Shown piece after piece: positions 59,156 to 64,000 of a DNA stretch of 64,000 bases. Below the pieces are notes generated by a model. The model searched no databases and had not been told where the DNA came from. It was given only the letters and a program-made list of their open reading frames with translations. This DNA is from Domibacillus mangrovi (GTDB lineage Bacteria; Bacillota; Bacilli; Bacillales; Domibacillaceae). Within the stretch, counting starts at the first letter, position 1. Each line of letters opens with the position of its first letter. The stretch lies in contig NZ_MRWQ01000008.1 of assembly GCF_001906925.1 (NCBI RefSeq), positions 62,001 to 126,000 of the forward strand, given 5' to 3'. The translations under genes and the position numbers were made by a program.

Positions 59156-59192
59156 AAAAATTCTGGTTTTCATTTGAAGACCAGAATTTTTG
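59156..59192. terminator. terminator of lipoprotein 2
   Basis: Stem AAAAATTCTGGT / ACCAGAATTTTT with a 12-nt loop and following T residues, about 37 bp after the stop codon. Confidence 0.85.
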
Positions 59193-59308
59193 ATGTTTTT
59201 TTCGCCGCTTAAACTATAGGGCATCTTATAATAAATAGCCAGAAAAAATAGAATAGAGACCACTGCCCGGTTTCATATATCTTGCCGATCACAGGTATAT
59301 GCAAGATA

Positions 59309-59461
59309 ATAAAGTGAAACTTCATTCAGTGGGGGCTTTCTTCATCCCCCACTGAATGTTAGTTGAACCAATCGGGCTTTTACGGGCAGTTGATCCCCCG
59401 CTTACCCTTTCTTTTCGAAGTCTTGAAGCAGGGGTCTTACTGCCCGTTAATGCGGGATAAA
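59309..59461 (+). repeat. intergenic structured repeat, copy H (153 bp, short form)
   Basis: Short-form copy with the same length and joint as copy E. The outer hairpin is perfect: CATTCAGTGGGGG (59323-59335) with CCCCCACTGAATG (59346-59358). Then TTAGTTGAACCAATCGGGC and the ACGGGCAGT/ACTGCCCGT closing stem. It ends 52 nt before the ybjQ-like gene. Confidence 0.92.
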
Positions 59462-59512
59462 GAATAAGAAAAGAAAGAAGCAAAAAATTTCTTAAATGGG
59501 GTGTACGTTCAT

Positions 59513-59833
59513 ATGATTATTGTCACAACAGAAAACATCGCCAACTACAAAATAACAGAAGTAAAAGGACCTGTTTTCGGTTTAACTGTACGGGCCCGGG
59601 GCATTGGAAAAGATATTGTCGCTTCCTTAAAAGGGCTCGTAGGCGGAGAAATTAATCAATATACCGAGATGCTGGAAGATGCACGGAAGCAGGCGATGGA
59701 TCGAATGGTCCAAAATGCGAAAGCAATGGGCGCCAATGCGGTTGTGATGATGCGGTTTGATTCTGGGGAAATCGGTCAAAACATGAGCGAAATCGTTGCT
59801 TATGGCACAGCCGTCATCGCTGAACAGGAATAA
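59513..59833 (+). CDS. YbjQ/UPF0145 family protein
   Basis: A 106-residue YbjQ-family protein that forms pentameric rings in known structures; described as 'heavy-metal-binding' but with no proven function. Motifs are TTENIANYKITEVKGPVFG and an acidic/Met-rich MLEDARKQAMDRMVQNAKAM followed by GANAVVMMRFDS. The ATG at 59513 has GGGGTG 9 nt upstream. It is followed immediately by a small membrane protein gene, so they form a two-gene unit. Confidence 0.88.
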   Translation: MIIVTTENIANYKITEVKGPVFGLTVRARGIGKDIVASLKGLVGGEINQYTEMLEDARKQAMDRMVQNAKAMGANAVVMMRFDSGEIGQNMSEIVAYGTAVIAEQE

Positions 59834-59837
59834 ACAG

Positions 59838-60062
59838 ATGGAATGGGTTCTCGGCTTTTACGGTGTCCAACTGCTGATCCTAGTTGTCTTAATCATTGGC
59901 TCCTGGTTTGTATGGGATCGACGCTTTAAAAAGAAACACGGTCAAAACGTCCCTGCTGGCTACATTAGAACGAAAGAAGTCTCCATTGACCCAACAACAA
60001 AGAAAAAACTAGTTGTTTATTTTCATCCTGAAACCGGGGAACGGTTTTATAAAGAAGAATAG
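59838..60062 (+). CDS. small single-pass membrane protein of unknown function
   Basis: A 74-residue protein starting 4 bp after the YbjQ stop. One N-terminal membrane helix (about 3-26, FYGVQLLILVVLIIGSWFVW) is followed by a basic segment (DRRFKKKHG) and a compact C-terminus (KLVVYFHPETGERFYKEE), which suggests an outside-in topology with a cytoplasmic tail. I do not recognise the family. The spacing suggests it works with the YbjQ-like protein, perhaps as its membrane anchor. Confidence 0.75.
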   Translation: MEWVLGFYGVQLLILVVLIIGSWFVWDRRFKKKHGQNVPAGYIRTKEVSIDPTTKKKLVVYFHPETGERFYKEE

Positions 60063-60073
60063 AAGGTAAAAGG

Positions 60074-60105
60074 AAAAAGGGGCTGCCTCATCAGCTCCTT
60101 TTTTA
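60074..60105. terminator. terminator of the ybjQ unit
   Basis: Stem AAAAAGGGGCTG / CAGCTCCTTTTT with a 6-nt loop and T-run. Confidence 0.9.
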
Positions 60106-60185
60106 ACGGATTGCATCCTTCGTAATCATTATAGTGGTCTGATTTAGTACCGTCCGCTCCTTTTACTCGTGTCTATTTAATGAAG

Positions 60186-60464
60186 ATAAAGTGATACTTC
60201 ATTTAGCTGGGTTAGGTTCACAGGATGTGAATCATGCAGACGTTGTCACAGGAAGTGACGATCTTAGTCTGCGTTCCGCTCATCCCCCACTGAATGAACA
60301 AGAACTCAGGTAAAGAGCACCGCGTCCTGCGGCAATACCTGAGTGAGCGGCTTCAGCCAGCCCGAACCAATCGGGCTTTTACGGGCAGTTTCTCCTCTGC
60401 TTATCCTTCTTTTCTTTTCGAAGTCTTGAAGAAGGGGTCTTCCTGCCCGTTAATGCGGGATAAA
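60186..60464 (+). repeat. intergenic structured repeat, copy I (279 bp, long form)
   Basis: Plus-strand long-form copy, more diverged than F and G (outer stem left arm damaged: ATTTAGCTGGG). It lies between the ybjQ terminator and the promoter of the riboswitch-controlled gene. Confidence 0.9.
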
Positions 60465-60507
60465 AGTAGACATATTCACATAATTCAATTTACATACATA
60501 ATTACTG

Positions 60508-60537
60508 TTTACTTCATAATATGGAATATGGTACTAT
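60508..60537 (+). promoter_or_regulatory. candidate promoter upstream of the c-di-GMP riboswitch
   Basis: TTTACT (60508-60513), 18-nt spacer, TACTAT (60532-60537). Its start site would fall about 25-30 nt before the aptamer. Confidence 0.35.
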
Positions 60538-60567
60538 TTATCTATTATATTAGATTGAATTTTCAGA

Positions 60568-60646
60568 TAAAGGCAAACTAATCAAAAGGTTAGGACGCAA
60601 AGTCACAGGTCTAAGGCCAAACGGCTATGATAGCTGGACTGCCTCA
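60568..60646 (+). promoter_or_regulatory. cyclic di-GMP-I (GEMM-I) riboswitch aptamer
   Basis: The closing helix pairs AGGCA (60571-60575) with TGCCT (60640-60644). The first arm CTAATC-AAAA-GGTTAG (60578-60593) is followed by the invariant GGACGCAAAG, the GTCTAAGG block and ATGATAGC-GGACTGCC of the GEMM-I consensus. The order and spacing of these conserved blocks leave little doubt. No intrinsic terminator follows before the gene; the ribosome-binding site starts within 10 nt of the aptamer, so control is probably translational. Confidence 0.93.
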
Positions 60647-60665
60647 TGGAGCGGAGGGATAGCTT

Positions 60666-60866
60666 TTGAATCAGATCCATTTTGTAACAGAGAGATCAAG
60701 TAAGTCAACGTTAGAAAGTAAAGAAGTCGTTATGAAGAAGATGAATATTTCAGATGACTATTTGCTTAGAGCACATAGGAACGCAGTAACACTAAAGTTA
60801 GACCGAAATTTTATCTGTATACTTGAAAAGGAAATAAAGAGAAGAAACCTGCTTCTTTATAGATGA
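60666..60866 (+). CDS. Sda-like sporulation histidine kinase inhibitor
   Basis: A 66-residue protein by its best start, TTG at 60666 with GGAGGG 8 nt upstream. An internal ATG at 60732 gives the 44-residue core, of which ISDDYLLRAHRNAVTLKLDR and NFICILEKEIKRRNL align with the helical hairpin of B. subtilis Sda ([20 protein letters not shown] and FIELIENEIKRRSL), including the Leu and Phe that contact the KinA dimerisation domain. Sda blocks sporulation kinases when DNA replication is stressed. Here the gene lies behind a c-di-GMP riboswitch and is not linked to dnaA. Followed by a terminator. Confidence 0.82.
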   Translation: MNQIHFVTERSSKSTLESKEVVMKKMNISDDYLLRAHRNAVTLKLDRNFICILEKEIKRRNLLLYR

Positions 60867-61061
60867 CTCAGCATTTTCATGGGTAATTTTTCTTAGAAGT
60901 CAACAAAAAAGAAGCTATAGATGACTTTCTTTCGAAAAAAATCAATAAAGAAAAAACACTAGACTTTTCGTAGCACAATAGTTAGATTCCCATCAACTGA
61001 AAACGTCTAGATGTTGAAGATGTTTTGAAAATGCCTCTTGACTTTGTCTATGAGCTGAAAA

Positions 61062-61089
61062 CGGATTGATCCATATCAATCCGATTTTT
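61062..61089 (+). terminator. terminator between the sda-like and GGDEF-EAL genes
   Basis: Perfect 9-bp stem CGGATTGAT / ATCAATCCG with a 4-nt loop and TTTTT. The 195 bp between the sda-like stop and this hairpin hold only short interrupted frames. Confidence 0.85.
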
Positions 61090-61162
61090 AAACTCAAAAA
61101 TGACGGATGACCTAGAATAAGAAGGTATACAATTTATCTTTTAAAGAAGGTGGATCAAATAC

Positions 61163-63280
61163 ATGTATATATATAGCGATAATGGCCCTTTTCACTTAGA
61201 TTTGGCCCGTCATCAGGATAAATTATCTATTCATTATGAGCATATGATGAAAGATTTGCATGATATTCAGTACGCACTCGATCAGTCTTCCATCCTCGTG
61301 ATTACCGATGCGGCCGGTATGATTACCTATGTGAATGATCGTTTTTGTGAGATATCAAAATATGAACGTCATGAACTCCTAGGGCAAACACACCGCCTCA
61401 TCAATTCCGGTTTTCACCCACACTCCTTTTTTCAGCACATGTGGAAAACGATCAAGCAAGGGGATATTTGGAAAGGCGATATTAAAAACCGGGCGAAAGA
61501 CGGCTCAGAGTACTGGGTAAACACAACGATTGTGCCGTTTCTCGATGATCAGGGCCATCCATACCAGTTTGTCTCGATCCGAAGCGATATTACGGATCGG
61601 AAAAAAGCGGAAGAACAACTGAAAACGGCACTGAAAAATGACTTTCGGCAAACGGTGAAAAATTTACAAAATGCCGTTTTTAAATACAAACAGACCGATG
61701 AAGGAGAGTTTCAGCTGACGTTGCTGGAAGGGAAAATTTTGGAACCGTTAGGCTATACGACGAGTTTTGTGCAAGGGAAAAAGCTGGATGCCCTTTTTTC
61801 AGCGAAAGTGGCCAGAAAAATAAAAGGCTATTTCGCTAAAGCGTATAAAGGAAAAGCGGTCGACTTCGAAGTCAGAATATTCAAACATATATTTCTGATT
61901 TACTTATCACCTATCTTTGAAAAGGGTGAAATTGTCGAAGTAGTCGGAACAGCCACCGATATTACCGAGCGGAAAAAAGCAGAAAAAGCGATCTACCGTG
62001 TCGCTCATTACGATTACTTAACGGGGCTGCCAAACCGCCGATTGTTTCAAGAAAACATGAAAATGATTGACTCTTTGAGCCCCCATTATCCATTTGCCGT
62101 GGTCTACATCGATCTGGACCGCATTAAAAATATTAATGATACGATGGGCCACAATATCGGGGATCAAGTGTTGAAGTCGGTCTCAAGACGGATTGAACGG
62201 TGCCTGCGCGCAGGGGATACGGCCGCCCGCATTGGCGGAGATGAATTCGCCCTTTTATTGCCTCGTGCAGACCGCAAAGAAGCAGAAGAACGAGCCGAGC
62301 ACCTGATCCATTATATAGGGGAACGGATCGCTATTCATGAAATAGAGATTTTCGTGACGGCCAGCATCGGCATTAGCATGTACCCGGAGGACGGACAAGA
62401 CAGCGAGACACTGATTAAACATGCCGATGCAGCGATGTACTTAGCGAAAGAGAACGGCAAAAATAATTATCAATTTTTCACGAAAGAGCTCGATGAAAAA
62501 AATGCACAGAAAATGAAGATGGAGCGAGAGTTACACAAAGCATTGGAACGCGGCCAGTTTCACTTACATTATCAGCCCCAATTTGATCTTCAATCGGGCC
62601 ACATGTTAGGGGTGGAAGCACTGATCCGCTGGGAACATCCGGAGCTCGGAATGGTGTCACCCGCTGACTTTATTCCGCTCGCGGAAGAAACCGGTTTAAT
62701 TATACCGATTGGCAAGTGGGTGCTTCAAACAGCCTGCCGGCAAAATAAAAAATGGCAGGAGGCCGGTTTTCCAGCCATACGAGTCAGTGTCAATGTGTCG
62801 GTCCGGCAGTTCACACAGCCTACGTTTGTCAACACTGTGAAAGAAGTCCTTGAGCAAACCGGTTTATCACCAGAGTGGCTGGACCTTGAACTAACGGAAA
62901 GCATGATACTTGAAGGGGAATGTTCTCATTCTGTTTTGCAAAAGTTAAAGGACTTAAACATCCATGTGAGTATGGACGACTTTGGGACAGGCTACAGCTC
63001 CCTCAGTTCGCTCCGTCATTTTTCGATTAATCGGCTTAAAATTGACCAAACATTTGTCAAAACACTGGATGACACAAATAAAGCCATTGTGGCGATGATC
63101 ATTACACTCGCCAAAAGTTTGAAGATGGATGTCCTTGCAGAAGGAATCGAAACAATGGAGCAGGCTGCCTTTTTAAAAGAAATGAACTGCCAAGAAGTAC
63201 AAGGCTACTTTTTTGCAAAGCCAATGCCTATGGAAAAAATGAACGTCTTTTTCAAGCGGCCATTGGTCGCCTTTCCTTAA
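61163..63280 (+). CDS. PAS-GGDEF-EAL protein (c-di-GMP cyclase/phosphodiesterase)
   Basis: A 705-residue cytoplasmic protein without TM segments. PAS domain about 38-150 (ILVITDAAGMITYVNDRFCE), a second PAS-like region about 155-275 ending TDITERKKAEKA, GGDEF domain about 280-440 with an intact active site IGGDEF (Gly358-Phe362), and EAL domain about 450-700 with GVEALIRW (Glu485), DDFGTGYSSL and a conserved EGIET. Both catalytic motifs look intact, so it could make or break c-di-GMP, and the net activity must be measured. ATG at 61163 with AGGTGGA. Monocistronic. Confidence 0.95.
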   Translation: MYIYSDNGPFHLDLARHQDKLSIHYEHMMKDLHDIQYALDQSSILVITDAAGMITYVNDRFCEISKYERHELLGQTHRLINSGFHPHSFFQHMWKTIKQGDIWKGDIKNRAKDGSEYWVNTTIVPFLDDQGHPYQFVSIRSDITDRKKAEEQLKTALKNDFRQTVKNLQNAVFKYKQTDEGEFQLTLLEGKILEPLGYTTSFVQGKKLDALFSAKVARKIKGYFAKAYKGKAVDFEVRIFKHIFLIYLSPIFEKGEIVEVVGTATDITERKKAEKAIYRVAHYDYLTGLPNRRLFQENMKMIDSLSPHYPFAVVYIDLDRIKNINDTMGHNIGDQVLKSVSRRIERCLRAGDTAARIGGDEFALLLPRADRKEAEERAEHLIHYIGERIAIHEIEIFVTASIGISMYPEDGQDSETLIKHADAAMYLAKENGKNNYQFFTKELDEKNAQKMKMERELHKALERGQFHLHYQPQFDLQSGHMLGVEALIRWEHPELGMVSPADFIPLAEETGLIIPIGKWVLQTACRQNKKWQEAGFPAIRVSVNVSVRQFTQPTFVNTVKEVLEQTGLSPEWLDLELTESMILEGECSHSVLQKLKDLNIHVSMDDFGTGYSSLSSLRHFSINRLKIDQTFVKTLDDTNKAIVAMIITLAKSLKMDVLAEGIETMEQAAFLKEMNCQEVQGYFFAKPMPMEKMNVFFKRPLVAFP

Positions 63281-63292
63281 TAAAACAGATCG

Positions 63293-63323
63293 GAAGGGGC
63301 TTATGAGACAGCCCCCTTTTTCT
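63293..63323. terminator. terminator of the GGDEF-EAL gene
   Basis: Stem GGGGCT / AGCCCC with an 8-nt loop and CTTTTTC tail, starting about 13 nt after the stop. Confidence 0.85.
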
Positions 63324-63421
63324 TTATTTAATAGATGTTTTTTTATCGCTCCAATGTTTCATTCTCTGTGTCATCCACTTGCACCAACGGGATCAGCTTT
63401 AGGTATTAACAAGTATGTCAT

Positions 63422-63622
63422 TTATCCTTTTACATCTACATTCCCACCTAAGTGTGGTTGAGCTGCGTGCTGCAATGCTTGCACGTTCGCCTCCCCCATC
63501 ATCTTGTTAATAAAAGCCGCATTTCCCTGTGCTTGATCCATCACTTTATTCATAACAGCTAGAGAAGCTTGCTGCTGGACTTGTCCCTGGCTCAATGCCA
63601 TTGACATGAGTGCGATATCCAT
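63422..63622 (-). CDS. YjfB-family protein (putative motility protein)
   Basis: A 66-residue, Met/Gln/Ala-rich helical peptide: MDIALMSMALSQGQVQQQAS, followed by MNKVMDQAQGNAAF and a Gly/His-containing tail. It matches the YjfB family, listed as 'putative motility protein' and in B. subtilis controlled with motility genes. AAAGGGGG precedes the ATG at 63622. It may pair with the coiled-coil gene 21 bp upstream. Confidence 0.85.
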   Translation of the reverse strand: MDIALMSMALSQGQVQQQASLAVMNKVMDQAQGNAAFINKMMGEANVQALQHAAQPHLGGNVDVKG

Positions 63623-63643
63623 AAAAACACCCCCTTTCGCTTT

Positions 63644-63883
63644 CTAATGTATCACAGGCTGTAACTGCTGTTCCAACGAATGGATCACATCTTTCAATTC
63701 ATTTAATTGACCATTTAGCGTCTCAACTTCACCCAAAGTTAACTCATGGTTAACAGCATATTCCGCGATTTCTTTCATTTCATGAAGATGCATATCAATT
63801 TCCTCTAAAATACGGGCTTGTTCCCTGCTCCATTGAAGTTGCCGTTCCAGGAATTTTTTATGTTCTTGTTGGTCTTTATCCAT
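63644..63883 (-). CDS. small coiled-coil protein of unknown function
   Basis: A 79-residue, highly charged helical protein (KKFLERQLQWSREQARILEE, then EVETLNGQLNELKDVIHSLE) with a probable coiled coil over most of its length. No signal or TM segment. GGAGGAGA precedes the ATG at 63883. It lies 21 bp upstream of the yjfB-like gene on the same strand. I do not recognise the family. Confidence 0.75.
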   Translation of the reverse strand: MDKDQQEHKKFLERQLQWSREQARILEEIDMHLHEMKEIAEYAVNHELTLGEVETLNGQLNELKDVIHSLEQQLQPVIH

Positions 63884-64000
63884 CTTGTCTCCTCCTAGTT
63901 AACAGACCTTTTATCATGTGAAAGATACAATGAAGTCTCTAGCATACTAGTTAATATTATATAAGAATTTATGACTAAGTGGTAAAAGAACTCCTTAGTT

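Noticed and set aside
2795-60464. CRISPR array from the repeated intergenic sequences
   Set aside because: The repeats are 150-285 bp, are kilobases apart and in both orientations; there are no spacers or cas genes.
60294-60581. 95-residue plus-strand frame within repeat I and its flank
   Set aside because: It reads through the repeat hairpins and the riboswitch start; equivalent frames are not kept in the other repeat copies.
60870-61045. Short plus-strand frames (EAIDDFLSKKINKEKTLDFS, and RLDVEDVLKMPLDFVYELKT)
   Set aside because: Two short fragments in different frames without starts or ribosome-binding sites; they could be debris of a lost gene but nothing identifies it.

Overview
The window comes from a flagellated, endospore-forming member of the Bacillaceae; I cannot fix the genus from sequence alone. 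The evidence is a B. subtilis-like backbone on the minus strand: hprK - yvlD - yvlB - uvrA - uvrB - csbA - minJ - (EnvC-like peptidase) - ftsX - ftsE - cccB - prfB - secA - hpf - fliT - fliS - fliD - flaG. It also carries a gerA-type germinant receptor operon, a YjcZ-family spore peptide and an Sda-like sporulation checkpoint protein. I saw no rRNA, tRNA, CRISPR array, prophage or intact insertion sequence.

Layout. 1-3080: hprK (cut by the window edge), a divergent amidase, yvlD and yvlB. 3076-7917: uvrB-uvrA excision repair. 8280-16652: csbA, an HD nucleotidase, minJ, a trans-sulfuration enzyme, a ResA-like thioredoxin coupled to a membrane protein, yjcZ, a glutamate-synthase-like flavoprotein and an M23 peptidase. 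16688-18248: ftsEX. 18485-22196: gerA-type operon. 22304-31912: cccB, frameshifted prfB, secA, a SEC-C protein, hpf and the late flagellar genes. 32079-42231: an S-layer-homology surface protein, tspO, a recQ/Fe-S nuclease pair, formate dehydrogenase and a low-molecular-weight phosphatase. 42363-51965: four tandem chemoreceptors. 52288-59119: a probable copper/cytochrome-oxidase assembly island. 59513-63883: YbjQ, a c-di-GMP riboswitch in front of an Sda-like gene, a GGDEF-EAL protein and a YjfB-like protein.

Three things stand out. First, a family of at least nine structured intergenic repeats falls into two main length classes, 279 bp (four copies) and 153 bp (two copies), plus three variants. 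It folds into a chain of hairpins with compensatory changes in one stem, and a paralogous flank next to one copy looks like an empty site. Second, a class I c-di-GMP riboswitch lies directly on the ribosome-binding site of an Sda-like kinase inhibitor, with a c-di-GMP metabolic enzyme next door. This suggests direct second-messenger control of the decision to sporulate. Third, the copper island encodes a DeoR-type HTH fused to a Cys-rich NosL-like domain, beside an unannotated 52-residue Cys/His ORF that overlaps the SCO gene by ATGA.

Start codons were reassigned by ribosome-binding-site position wherever the longest ORF began inside or upstream of the Shine-Dalgarno sequence. Terminators were called from hairpin plus T-run by eye, without energy calculations.
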